A DNA stretch of 64,000 bases from Thermomonas sp. HDW16 (GTDB taxonomy: Bacteria; Pseudomonadota; Gammaproteobacteria; Xanthomonadales; Xanthomonadaceae). The notes below the pieces were generated by a model. The model did not search any database. It had not been told where the DNA came from and saw only the letters and a program-made list of their open reading frames with translations. Where the stretch lies: positions 1,426,001-1,490,000 of the forward strand of contig NZ_CP049872.1 in assembly GCF_011302915.1 (NCBI RefSeq), given 5' to 3'. This document shows, piece by piece, positions 55,185 through 63,502 of this stretch. How positions within the stretch are numbered: the stretch's first letter is position 1; every line of letters starts with the position of its first letter. A program made the position numbers and the translations under genes.

Positions 55185-57473
55185 ATGTTCGCCAGCATTC
55201 CCAACCCGATCCCCGCCCGCATGAAGGGTCTCAACCGCGCCGAGATCTGCGACGTCAATTTCAGCGAGCTCGTGAAGGGCTGGGATGGTCGTGCCGATGC
55301 GAAGCCGGCGCCGAACGAGCCCATCCTGGACGGCAGCGCGCTGGACGCACAGGGTTTCCGCGAACTGTTCGAATCGCAGCTGATCTCGCGCCATCTGGAC
55401 TTGATGGCGCGCGTGCTGCGCGTGCAGAACAAGGTCTTCTACACCATCGGTTCGTCCGGCCACGAAGGCAATGCGATGGTTGCGCGCGCCGCGCGCCACA
55501 CCGATCCGGCCTTCCTGCATTATCGCAGCGGCGGCTTCATGGCGGAGCGCTTCCGCAAGCTGCCGGGCATGGATCCGATCATGGATTCGGCGCTGTCGTT
55601 CGCGGCAAGCGCGGAAGACCCGGCATCGGGCGGCCGCCATAAGGTGTGGGGCAGCAAGCCGCTGTGGGTGTTGCCGCAGACCTCGACGATCGCCTCGCAC
55701 CTGCCGAAGGCGCTGGGTACGGCAGTCGCGATCGAAGCCGCACGCCGCATCGGCCACCAGTTGCCGATCCCCGACGATTCCATCGCGATCTGTTCCTTCG
55801 GTGATGCCTCGGCCAATCACGCCACCGCGCAGACCGCGTTCAACGCGGCCAGCTGGACGGCCTACCAGAAGCTGCCGGCACCGGTGCTGTACGTGTGCGA
55901 GGACAACGGCATCGGTATTTCGGTGAAGACCCCGACTGGCTGGATCGGCGAGAGCTTCCGCAACCGTCCCGACCTCGATTATTACTTCGCCGATGGCCTC
56001 GACCTGGCGAACGGGTACGGCGACGTGCTGCGCGCAGTCGAGCATTGCCGTCGCACCCGCCGCCCGACCTTCCTGCACCTGCGTACCACCCGCATCATGG
56101 GCCACGCCGGCACCGACTTCGAGATCGAGTGGCGCAGCATCGAGGAACTGGTGAAGGTCGAATCCGGCGATCCGTTGCTGCGTTCCGCGCAGATCGCGCT
56201 GGAATCCGGGTTGATGTCGAAGGACGAGATAATCGCCCTGTACGAGGACACCCGCCGCAAGTGCTTCGCTGCGGCGGAAGACGCGGACCAGCGCCCACGC
56301 ATCGAGACGCTGGAGCACGTGATGCGCCCGTTGGCGCCGTACACGCCGGACAAGGTGCAGGCAGAAGCCACGCGCATGCCCCCGGCGGACGCACGCATCA
56401 AGGCGTTCGGAAGCGAGGACAAGTTGCCGGAGAAACAGGTGCCGAAGCACCTCGCCATCCAGATCAACCAGGCCTTGCACGACCTGTTCGCCAAGTACCC
56501 GGAGACGCTGCTGTTCGGCGAGGACGTGGCGCAGAAGGGCGGCGTGTACACGGTGACCAAGGGCCTGCACAAGGCGTTCGGCAACAAGCGCGTGTTCAAC
56601 ACCTTGCTCGATGAAACGATGATACTGGGCATGGCCCAGGGCTTCGCCAACATGGGCATGCTGCCGATCCCGGAGATCCAATACCTGGCTTACCTGCACA
56701 ACGCCATCGACCAGATCCGCGGCGAGGCGGCCAGCCTGCAGTTCTTCAGCAACGATCAGTTCCGCAACCCGATGGTGGTGCGCATCGCCGGCCTGGGCTA
56801 CCAGCGCGGCTTCGGCGGGCATTTCCACAACGACAACTCGATGACCGCGTTGCGCGACATCCCGGGCCTGGTGGTTGGCTGCGCGTCGCGCGGCGACGAT
56901 GCGGCGATGATGCTGCGCACGCTGGCGGCCTTGTCGAAGGTCGATGGCCGGGTCAGCGTGTTCCTGGAGCCCATCGCGCTGTACATGACGAAAGACTTGT
57001 ACGAAGCCGGCGACGGCCTGTGGCTGACCGAATATCCCGCGCCCGACCAGGCGCTGGTGCTGGGCGAGGAACGCGTCTACAACCCGGATGCGGCCGACTG
57101 CGTGATCTTCAGCTTCGGCAATGGCATGCCGATGAGCCTGCGTGCCGCGCGCGAAATCGAAAAGAAGCATGGCTGGAAAGTGCGCGTGGTCGATCTGCGC
57201 TGGCTGGTGCCGCTGAACGAATCGGCCATCGCCAAACATGCCGGCGAATGCGCGCGCATCCTGGTGGTGGATGAAGGCCGCCACAGCGCCGGCATCGGCG
57301 AGGGCGTGATCACCGCGATCACCGAAGCCGGCCATGGCGGCAAGCCGCTGAAGCGCGTGGTCGGCGCGGATACCTATACGCCGCTGGCCGGCGCCGCGTT
57401 CCTGGTGATCCCGAAGGACGAGGACATCATCGCGGCGGCGGACGTGCTGGCGAAGGAAAACAAGCGCAAGTAA
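55185..57473 (+). CDS. Fused E1 alpha/beta component of a 2-oxoacid dehydrogenase
   Basis: A 762-residue thiamine-diphosphate enzyme in which the alpha and beta chains of E1 are joined. Residues about 1-400 resemble E1 alpha: RVLRVQNKVFYTIGSSGHEG, GDASANHATAQTAFNAA (thiamine-diphosphate motif GDxSAN...N) and RTTRIMGHAGTD. Residues about 415-760 are E1 beta: EDVAQKGGVYTVTKGL, AGLGYQRGFGGHFHND, VLGEERVYNPDAADC and the final VVGADTYTPLAGAAFLVIPKDEDI. This fused form is known in Xanthomonadaceae for branched-chain 2-oxoacid oxidation; E2 (lipoamide acyltransferase) and E3 genes are not in the window. The start ATG at 55185 is chosen; the frame is open upstream inside the GST. Confidence 0.88.
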   Translation: MFASIPNPIPARMKGLNRAEICDVNFSELVKGWDGRADAKPAPNEPILDGSALDAQGFRELFESQLISRHLDLMARVLRVQNKVFYTIGSSGHEGNAMVARAARHTDPAFLHYRSGGFMAERFRKLPGMDPIMDSALSFAASAEDPASGGRHKVWGSKPLWVLPQTSTIASHLPKALGTAVAIEAARRIGHQLPIPDDSIAICSFGDASANHATAQTAFNAASWTAYQKLPAPVLYVCEDNGIGISVKTPTGWIGESFRNRPDLDYYFADGLDLANGYGDVLRAVEHCRRTRRPTFLHLRTTRIMGHAGTDFEIEWRSIEELVKVESGDPLLRSAQIALESGLMSKDEIIALYEDTRRKCFAAAEDADQRPRIETLEHVMRPLAPYTPDKVQAEATRMPPADARIKAFGSEDKLPEKQVPKHLAIQINQALHDLFAKYPETLLFGEDVAQKGGVYTVTKGLHKAFGNKRVFNTLLDETMILGMAQGFANMGMLPIPEIQYLAYLHNAIDQIRGEAASLQFFSNDQFRNPMVVRIAGLGYQRGFGGHFHNDNSMTALRDIPGLVVGCASRGDDAAMMLRTLAALSKVDGRVSVFLEPIALYMTKDLYEAGDGLWLTEYPAPDQALVLGEERVYNPDAADCVIFSFGNGMPMSLRAAREIEKKHGWKVRVVDLRWLVPLNESAIAKHAGECARILVVDEGRHSAGIGEGVITAITEAGHGGKPLKRVVGADTYTPLAGAAFLVIPKDEDIIAAADVLAKENKRK

Positions 57474-57491
57474 CGCGTTGCGCGAGGTTGG

Positions 57492-58292
57492 TCAGCGCAG
57501 CAGCCGCTGCGGGTGCGCGTACACGCTGCAATGGCCATCGCGGGCGAAACCGATCAGGCACAGGCTGGCCGATCCGGCCACCGCGATCGCCAGCGTGGTC
57601 GGTGCCGAAATCGCCGCCAGCAGCGGGATGCCGGCTTGCGCGGTCTTCATCGCCAATTCGTAGCTGGCGCGGCTGGTGACGATGGCGAAGCCGTTGCCGG
57701 CATCGATTCCGGCGCTCGCCATGCCGCCGATCAGCTTGTCCAGCGCGTTGTGGCGGCCCACGTCTTCGCGCACCAACAGCAATTCGCCTTCGCCATCGGC
57801 GAAGCCGGCCGCGTGTGTTGCGCCAGTCGCGGCATTCAAGGGCTGTCGTGCGTGCAGGGCGGCGAGGGCGCGATGCAGGGCGGCTTCGTCGATGCTTGTC
57901 GTGCTTTCGATGCGCGGCGGTGTGCGCAATGCCGATTCGATATCCGCACTGCCGCAAACGCCGCAGCCACCGTAGCCGGGCAGGTTGCGGCCGCGATTCG
58001 CCAATGCCTCCGCGCGTGTCTCTGGCACCGTCATGCGGATGGCGATGCCGTCCAGTGATTCCTCGAAGACATCGATGCGCAGCTCGCCGGCATCCGCGAT
58101 CAACGCTTCGCTCAGCGAGAAGCCGAGGGCGAGGTCGGCCAGGTCGCAGGGCGTCGCCATCAATACGGCGAAGGAGGTGCCGTTGTAGTGCAGGGCGACC
58201 GGGATTTCGTCGGCAACCTGATCCTGCGCATCGTTCGTCCCGGCGGTCGAGCGGCGTTGCAGTGTGCGCAGGCTGGCGCCTTCGCGGCTCAC
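57492..58292 (-). CDS. fdhD: Formate dehydrogenase accessory sulfurtransferase FdhD
   Basis: Passes sulfur from IscS to the molybdenum cofactor of formate dehydrogenases. The 266-residue protein has the sulfur-carrying CGVCG loop (Cys110, Cys113) preceded by NLPGYGG, and the family block VREDVGRHNALDKLIGG. The start is a GTG at 58292 overlapping the ygfZ stop (GTGA), so expression is coupled to ygfZ. No formate dehydrogenase subunit is in the window; the pairing with a folate-dependent FeS factor may reflect shared cofactor maturation rather than a local operon product. Confidence 0.93.
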   Translation of the reverse strand: MSREGASLRTLQRRSTAGTNDAQDQVADEIPVALHYNGTSFAVLMATPCDLADLALGFSLSEALIADAGELRIDVFEESLDGIAIRMTVPETRAEALANRGRNLPGYGGCGVCGSADIESALRTPPRIESTTSIDEAALHRALAALHARQPLNAATGATHAAGFADGEGELLLVREDVGRHNALDKLIGGMASAGIDAGNGFAIVTSRASYELAMKTAQAGIPLLAAISAPTTLAIAVAGSASLCLIGFARDGHCSVYAHPQRLLR

Positions 58293-59143
58293 CGTTGCAG
58301 GCCACCCAGCAAGGGGCGCGGGGTGAGCGCGGTTTCGCCGACCGTCAGCGACGCGGTGTCGGCATCCAACGGCATCACCGCGAGCGCCAAGCTGCCCGCC
58401 GTGCTGACGATACTGCCGATGGCGCGTTCGTCAGCGCGTACCTCGCTGCCGGCTTCGAAGGGCGTGGCGGACTCGAACAGCGCCAGCCCGCGTTTCACCT
58501 GGCCCAGGAAGTGCGTCCGCGCCACGATTTCCTGCCCGGGATAGCAGCCCTTTTTCACGCTGAAAGCTTTGAGCCGATCCAGCGACAGCTGCTGCGGCGT
58601 CCATGCTTCGACCTGTGCGTCGCGGAGGCGGGGCAGGCCGTAGGCGAGATCGGCGGCGTTCCAGCGGGCGGCAGCCTCTTCGTTTTCAGGTGCCGGTACG
58701 TAACTGATCTGCAGGCAGCGTGGGCCACCTTCGCCGCCCATATCCAGTTCGACTTCGCCTTCTTCGAATACGGCGAAACTCGCGCCAGTCGCTTTGTATG
58801 GGGCGTCAAAACTGCCGACACTGCACATATCCATCGGCTTCAGCGTGACTTTGCTGCGAAATACATAGCGCTGCAGCTGCGTGGCCAGGTCGCGGGACAG
58901 GACATCCGGCAGGACCAGCCAGAGCTTCTCGGCATCGAACCGCAACAGCGCAAACAGGGCGATTACCCGGCCTTTCGGGGTCAGCCAGCCGTTCCACTGC
59001 CATTGGCCGTCGGCCAATGCGGCGACGTCATTCATGAACTGCGCCTGCGCGAAGGCCACGGCATCGCGGCCTTCCAGGGCCAGTACGTCGTGGCCCGGAA
59101 GGTTGAATTCCAGTGCGGATGCGGCTTGCGGGTTGTGGGACAT
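58289..59143 (-). CDS. ygfZ: Folate-dependent protein YgfZ (iron-sulfur cluster repair)
   Basis: A 284-residue aminomethyltransferase-like protein that uses tetrahydrofolate and helps to maintain iron-sulfur enzymes. The YgfZ signature is visible as KKGCYPGQEIVARTH with Cys200, together with FLGQVKRGLALFES and the N-terminal FAQAQFMNDVAAL. The ATG at 59143 gives the usual length. It diverges from the sdh locus with only 27 bases between the two starts, fitting a role in keeping succinate dehydrogenase and other FeS proteins working. fdhD follows with a 4-base overlap. Confidence 0.93.
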   Translation of the reverse strand: MSHNPQAASALEFNLPGHDVLALEGRDAVAFAQAQFMNDVAALADGQWQWNGWLTPKGRVIALFALLRFDAEKLWLVLPDVLSRDLATQLQRYVFRSKVTLKPMDMCSVGSFDAPYKATGASFAVFEEGEVELDMGGEGGPRCLQISYVPAPENEEAAARWNAADLAYGLPRLRDAQVEAWTPQQLSLDRLKAFSVKKGCYPGQEIVARTHFLGQVKRGLALFESATPFEAGSEVRADERAIGSIVSTAGSLALAVMPLDADTASLTVGETALTPRPLLGGLQR

Positions 59144-59161
59144 GGGGGCGGGACTTAAACT
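59133..59161 (+). promoter_or_regulatory. Putative sdh promoter (overlaps ygfZ start), leaderless type
   Basis: TTGTGG (59133-59138) and TAAACT (59156-59161) with a 17-base spacer point toward the SDHAF4 GTG nine bases later. The -35 lies within the first codons of ygfZ on the other strand. Unproven. Confidence 0.4.
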
Positions 59162-59170
59162 TGCAGGGTT

Positions 59171-59371
59171 GTGAATGCGTCGATCATAGGCCAAACCCCT
59201 TCCAGCCCCGAGCCTGCCGAGGCCGCGGTTCCGAACCCGGAACCCGCGTCGAAGCCGGCCTCGCAGCCTGAGCCCGCCATCGAGCACGCGCTCGAAATCG
59301 GTGGACGCGGCGGCCTCGAGCCGACCCGCTACGGCGACTGGGAAAAGAACGGCCGCTGCATCGACTTCTGA
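59171..59371 (+). CDS. Succinate dehydrogenase assembly factor 4 family (DUF1674)
   Basis: A 66-residue protein whose C terminus EIGGRGGLEPTRYGDWEKNGRCIDF carries the DUF1674/SDHAF4 signature (GLEPTRYGDWE...G...DF); the N-terminal part is a flexible Pro/Glu-rich segment. SDHAF4 binds flavinated SdhA and prevents side reactions before the complex assembles. A GTG at 59171 is the most upstream reasonable start; no in-frame ATG exists. It is first in the sdh locus, 48 bases before sdhC, which is strong contextual support. Confidence 0.88.
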   Translation: MNASIIGQTPSSPEPAEAAVPNPEPASKPASQPEPAIEHALEIGGRGGLEPTRYGDWEKNGRCIDF

Positions 59372-59419
59372 TCCATCGCCACGCGGCGCAAGCCGCCCAG
59401 CCCGGAGAGCACAGCGCCC

Positions 59420-59830
59420 ATGGCTGCTCCTGATTCGCCTCGTCGCGAACGTCCGTTGTCACCGCACCTGCAGGTCTACAAGTGGCAGGTCCAGATGGTC
59501 ACGTCGATCCTGCATCGCGCCACCGGCATGGCACTCGCCGTCGGCATGCTGGCGATGGTCTGGGGCCTCTCGGCCCTGGCTGCCGGCCCGGAGCGCTGGG
59601 AAGCGTTCGCCGCCTGCGTCGGCTCGCCGTTCGGCAAGATCGTCCTGTTTGGTTTCAGCTGGGCACTGGCCTACCACCTGGTCAACGGTCTTCGCCATCT
59701 GATACAGGATGCAGGGCATGGTTGGTCGATCCCGGAATTCGTTCGCAGCAGCTGGGTCTCGATCATCGGCAGCGTGGTGCTGGTCGTCGTCGTCTGGGGC
59801 ATCGTACTGATGCGTTGGGGGCAAGGGTGA
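59420..59830 (+). CDS. sdhC: Succinate dehydrogenase cytochrome b556 subunit SdhC
   Basis: A 136-residue inner-membrane anchor with three helices. The quinone- and haem-site residues include Ser29 and Arg33 in VTSILHRATGMAL and His86 in AYHLVNGLRHLIQDAG (axial haem ligand by alignment to E. coli His84). It pairs with SdhD to carry electrons to ubiquinone. The start ATG gives MAAPDSPRRERPLSPHLQVY. sdhD follows immediately. Confidence 0.95.
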   Translation: MAAPDSPRRERPLSPHLQVYKWQVQMVTSILHRATGMALAVGMLAMVWGLSALAAGPERWEAFAACVGSPFGKIVLFGFSWALAYHLVNGLRHLIQDAGHGWSIPEFVRSSWVSIIGSVVLVVVVWGIVLMRWGQG

Positions 59831-59832
59831 GC

Positions 59833-60219
59833 ATGCAACCGGATTTCCGGACGCCGCTGAAACGCGCCATCGGCTTGGGTTCGGCGAAGGAAGGCACGGG
59901 CCACTTCATGTGGCAGCGGATCACCGCGATCGCGCTGGCCTTGTGCGGCCTCTATCTGATCGGGCTGCTGTTCGGCATCGCGGGTGCCGAGTACCCCATC
60001 GCCCGCGCCATCGTGGCGGATCCGCTCAATGCCATGATCCTCATCGCTTTCTTGGTCGCCGCGTTCTGGCACGCCAAGCTGGGTCTGCAGGTGATCATCG
60101 AGGATTACGTGCACACGCCGCTGCTGGGTGGCATCGCCCACCTCGCCAATATCTTCGTCTGCGCCTTGGCGGCCATCGCCGGCGTGCTCGCGATCGTCCG
60201 CATCGCGCTCGGGAGCTGA
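59833..60219 (+). CDS. sdhD: Succinate dehydrogenase hydrophobic membrane anchor SdhD
   Basis: A 128-residue protein with three helices; the HAKLGLQVIIEDYV motif near residue 78 supplies the conserved His, Asp and Tyr of the quinone site. The ATG at 59833 is preceded by AAGGGTGA; a GTG six bases upstream overlapping the sdhC stop is an alternative. Immediately downstream sdhA begins after seven bases. Confidence 0.92.
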   Translation: MQPDFRTPLKRAIGLGSAKEGTGHFMWQRITAIALALCGLYLIGLLFGIAGAEYPIARAIVADPLNAMILIAFLVAAFWHAKLGLQVIIEDYVHTPLLGGIAHLANIFVCALAAIAGVLAIVRIALGS

Positions 60220-60225
60220 TCCACG

Positions 60226-62013
60226 ATGTCCGCTTACAAGATCACTGAACACCAATTCGACATGATCGTGGTCGGGGCCGGTGGCGCCGGCCTGCGCGCC
60301 ACCTTCGGCCTGGCCCAGAAGGGCCTGAAGACCGCCTGCATCAGCAAGGTGTTCCCGACCCGCAGCCACACGGTCGCGGCGCAGGGCGGCATCTCTGCCG
60401 CACTCGGCAACATGGGCGAGGACGACTGGCGCTTCCACTTCTACGACACCATCAAGGGCTCGGATTGGCTGGGCGACCAGGACGCCATCGAGTACATGTG
60501 CCGCGAGGCGATCCCGGCGATCATCGAACTCGAGCACCAGGGCGTGCCGTTCAGCCGCACCGACGAGGGCAAGATCTACCAGCGTCCGTTCGGCGGCATG
60601 ACCACGCACTACGGCAAGGGCATCGCCCAGCGCACCTGCGCTGCCGCCGACCGCACCGGCCACGCGATCCTGCACACCCTGTACCAGCAGTCGCTGGCGC
60701 ACGAGGCGCAGTTCTTCATCGAATACTTCGCACTCGACCTGATCATGGACGAGGACGGCGCCTGCCGCGGCGTGCTCGCGCTCGACATGGCCGAGGGCAC
60801 CTTGCACCTGTTCCGCGCGCAGGGCGTGGTGCTGGCCACCGGCGGTTACGGCCGCGCGTATTTCAGCGCGACGTCCGCGCATACCTGCACCGGCGACGGC
60901 GGCGGCATGGCGTTGCGCGCCGGGCTGGCGTTGCAGGACATGGAGTTCGTGCAGTTCCATCCCACCGGCATCTACGGTGCCGGCTGCCTGATCACCGAAG
61001 GCGTGCGCGGCGAAGGCGGCATCCTGCGCAATAGCGCTGGCGAGCGCTTCATGGAGCGCTACGCACCGAACGCGAAGGACCTGGCATCGCGTGACGTCGT
61101 GTCGCGTTCGATGACCATCGAAATCCGCGAAGGCCGCGGCGTGGGCGAGCACAAGGACCACATCTTCCTCGACCTCACCCACCTCGACCCGAAGGACATC
61201 CACGAGAAGCTGCCCGGCATCGCCGAGAGCGCGCGGATCTTCGCCGGCGTGGACGTGGAGAAGGAACCGATCCCGGTGATCCCGACCGTGCACTACAACA
61301 TGGGCGGCATCCCCACCAACTACCACGGCGAAGTGGTGCAGCTGAAGAACGGCGATCCCGATGCCGTGGTGCCGGGCCTGTACGCCATCGGCGAGGCCGC
61401 CTGCGTGTCCGTGCACGGTGCGAACCGTCTCGGTTCGAACTCGTTGCTGGATCTGGTCGTGTTCGGTCGTGCGGTGGCCAATCGCGCCGCGGAGACCATC
61501 ACCCCGGGCGCAGCGCAGAAAGACCTGCCGGCCGATGCCTGCGACAAGGCGCTGGCCAACCTGGACAAGCTGCGCAACGCGCACGGCAGCACGCCGACCG
61601 CGGAAATCCGCAACAACATGCAGCGCGCGATGCAGCGCGATGCGGCGGTGTTCCGCACCGGCGAAACCCTGGCCGAAGGCGTCAAGGCGATCCGCGACAT
61701 CAATGCCAGCTTCGCCGACGTCAAGGTCAACGACCGCTCGCTGGTGTGGAACTCGGACCTGATCGAAACGCTGGAGCTGCAGAACCTGCTGGGCCAGGCG
61801 CTGACCACGATCGTCAGTGCAGAAAACCGCACCGAATCGCGCGGCGCGCACGCTCGCGAGGATTTCCCGGATCGCGACGACGCCAACTGGCACAAGCACA
61901 CCGTGTGCTCGGTGGACGATGCCGGCAACACCCACATCGACTACCGCCCGGTGCACATGTACACGCTCAGCAGCGATGTTGACGTGGTGCCGCCGAAGCC
62001 GCGCGTTTACTGA
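60226..62013 (+). CDS. sdhA: Succinate dehydrogenase flavoprotein subunit SdhA
   Basis: Catalytic subunit oxidising succinate to fumarate. The 595-residue chain starts with the FAD-binding [12 protein letters not shown], has His48 in [11 protein letters not shown] for the covalent FAD linkage, the substrate-binding [20 protein letters not shown] and [15 protein letters not shown] loops, a catalytic arginine around [10 protein letters not shown] and the C-terminal [24 protein letters not shown]. The stop is 15 bases before sdhB. Confidence 0.97.
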   Translation: MSAYKITEHQFDMIVVGAGGAGLRATFGLAQKGLKTACISKVFPTRSHTVAAQGGISAALGNMGEDDWRFHFYDTIKGSDWLGDQDAIEYMCREAIPAIIELEHQGVPFSRTDEGKIYQRPFGGMTTHYGKGIAQRTCAAADRTGHAILHTLYQQSLAHEAQFFIEYFALDLIMDEDGACRGVLALDMAEGTLHLFRAQGVVLATGGYGRAYFSATSAHTCTGDGGGMALRAGLALQDMEFVQFHPTGIYGAGCLITEGVRGEGGILRNSAGERFMERYAPNAKDLASRDVVSRSMTIEIREGRGVGEHKDHIFLDLTHLDPKDIHEKLPGIAESARIFAGVDVEKEPIPVIPTVHYNMGGIPTNYHGEVVQLKNGDPDAVVPGLYAIGEAACVSVHGANRLGSNSLLDLVVFGRAVANRAAETITPGAAQKDLPADACDKALANLDKLRNAHGSTPTAEIRNNMQRAMQRDAAVFRTGETLAEGVKAIRDINASFADVKVNDRSLVWNSDLIETLELQNLLGQALTTIVSAENRTESRGAHAREDFPDRDDANWHKHTVCSVDDAGNTHIDYRPVHMYTLSSDVDVVPPKPRVY

Positions 62014-62028
62014 TCGGGAGCACACACG

Positions 62029-62817
62029 ATGGCCGAATTCACCCTCCCGAAGAACTCGCAGATCCAGAAGGGCAAGCACTTCCCGGCGCCTGCGGGCGCG
62101 AAGAAGCCGCGTACCTTCAAGGTCTATCGCTGGAATCCCGACGACGGCATGAACCCGCGCGTGGATACCTATGACGTCGACCTGGCCTCCACTGGGCCGA
62201 TGGTTCTCGACGCGCTGATCAAGATCAAGAACGAGATCGACCCCACGCTGACCTTCCGTCGTTCCTGCCGCGAGGGCATCTGCGGTTCCTGCGCGATGAA
62301 CATCGACGGCACCAATACGCTGGCCTGCACCAAGGCCATCGAGGATTGCGGCAAGGGCAACAGCGAAGTGCCGATTTACCCGCTGCCGCACATGGAAGTG
62401 GTCAAGGACTTGGTTCCCGACCTGACCCATTTCTATGCGCAGTACGCATCGATCAAGCCCTGGCTGCGCACGCAGACCGCCGCGCCCACCCGCGAACGCC
62501 TGCAGTCGAAGGAAGACCGGGCCAAGCTCGACGGCTTGTACGAGTGCATCCTGTGCGCCTGCTGCAGCACCAGCTGCCCCAGCTACTGGTGGAACGGCGA
62601 ACGCTATCTCGGTCCGGCGATCCTGTTGCAGGCCTACCGCTGGATCATCGACTCGCGCGATGAAGACACCGGAAGCCGCCTGGACGACCTCGAAGATCCG
62701 TTCAAGCTGTACCGCTGCCACACCATCATGAACTGCGCGCGGACTTGCCCGAAGGGGCTGAATCCGGCCAAGGCCATTGGCGAGATCAAGAAGTTGATGC
62801 TCGAGCGTCGCGTCTGA
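62029..62817 (+). CDS. sdhB: Succinate dehydrogenase iron-sulfur subunit SdhB
   Basis: A 262-residue electron carrier with three clusters. The 2Fe-2S ligands are Cys80, Cys85, Cys88 and Cys100 ([10 protein letters not shown]...LAC); the 4Fe-4S starts with Cys173, Cys176, Cys179 and the 3Fe-4S group uses Cys183 and the downstream [12 protein letters not shown] cysteines. It links the flavin of SdhA to quinone at SdhC/D. The 26-residue N-terminal extension is longer than in E. coli. Confidence 0.97.
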   Translation: MAEFTLPKNSQIQKGKHFPAPAGAKKPRTFKVYRWNPDDGMNPRVDTYDVDLASTGPMVLDALIKIKNEIDPTLTFRRSCREGICGSCAMNIDGTNTLACTKAIEDCGKGNSEVPIYPLPHMEVVKDLVPDLTHFYAQYASIKPWLRTQTAAPTRERLQSKEDRAKLDGLYECILCACCSTSCPSYWWNGERYLGPAILLQAYRWIIDSRDEDTGSRLDDLEDPFKLYRCHTIMNCARTCPKGLNPAKAIGEIKKLMLERRV

Positions 62818-62825
62818 CAGACGCG

Positions 62826-63077
62826 ATGGAAGCGGACGAAGTCGAACTGCGAAAACTGCGCTGGCGTTGCCGGCGCGGCATGCGCGAGCTCGACCAGCTG
62901 CTGGAACGCTGGCTGGATCGCGAATGGCGGCAAAGTCCTACCGCGCAGCGCGAGGTGTTCCTGCAGCTGCTGGACACAGAAGACGACAAGCTCTGGCGTT
63001 GGTTCCTTGGCCATGAAGTGTCGTCCGATGTCGAAATCGCGGCGCTCGTCGATCGCATCCGCTCCCTGCCGCCTTGA
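62826..63077 (+). CDS. sdhE: FAD assembly factor SdhE
   Basis: An 83-residue helical protein needed to attach FAD covalently to SdhA. The [14 protein letters not shown] motif holds the Arg-Gly-x-x-Glu residues essential for flavinylation. It starts eight bases after sdhB; the frame is open into sdhB, but the ATG at 62826 gives the family start ([18 protein letters not shown]). The next gene overlaps its last 50 bases in another frame. Confidence 0.93.
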   Translation: MEADEVELRKLRWRCRRGMRELDQLLERWLDREWRQSPTAQREVFLQLLDTEDDKLWRWFLGHEVSSDVEIAALVDRIRSLPP

Positions 63078-63480
63078 GTGGCGGCCTTCGCGCTGGCTGG
63101 GCGCGATGCTGTGGTCGTTGGCCTTCCTCGCGCCGTTATCGCTGATTGCCTCGGATTTGCCGCGTATCGCGGCTTGGCCGCTTGCATTGGTGGCATGCGG
63201 ATGGGCCATCCATGATGCCAGGCGATACCGGGCGATGCCGCCCCGACAGCTGGTGATTCCCGCAGGACGCGGTACCGCCACCTGCGATGGCGAACGGATC
63301 GACGACCTGCAGCTTGGTTGGCGCGGTCCGCTGGCTTTCCTGCGTTGGCGCGATGGGGAAGGCCGCCGGCAGCGCGCCTCGCTGTGGCCAGATCGGTTGC
63401 CTGCCGGAATGCGGCGTGAACTGCGGATTGCCATGCAGCGCCGCGAAGCTGCATCGGACAGTGCATCGATGGCAGGATAG
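63028..63480 (+). CDS. YgfX/CptA-like membrane protein
   Basis: A 150-residue protein with two membrane helices (residues about 24-40 and 45-60), partner of sdhE in E. coli and many other proteobacteria, where YgfX is reported as a toxin of a proposed SdhE/YgfX system acting on FtsZ and MreB, though this remains disputed. The [17 protein letters not shown] segment, [12 protein letters not shown] and the basic C-terminal part fit the family. The start ATG at 63028 overlaps sdhE by 50 bases; no start codon exists between it and the first conserved residues. The overlap is unusually long but consistent. Confidence 0.82.
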   Translation: MSKSRRSSIASAPCRLEWRPSRWLGAMLWSLAFLAPLSLIASDLPRIAAWPLALVACGWAIHDARRYRAMPPRQLVIPAGRGTATCDGERIDDLQLGWRGPLAFLRWRDGEGRRQRASLWPDRLPAGMRRELRIAMQRREAASDSASMAG

Positions 63481-63502
63481 GCGGCCAAACCAAGGGTCCT
63501 CG

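Noticed and set aside
54999..57335. Minus-strand open frame of about 778 codons opposite the E1 dehydrogenase
   Set aside because: Antisense shadow of a confident fused enzyme; no domain seen.
59671..62721. Minus-strand open frame of about 1016 codons opposite the sdh genes
   Set aside because: High-GC antisense shadow of sdhC-D-A-B; no recognisable motif, arginine/histidine-rich composition, overlaps clear sdh genes.
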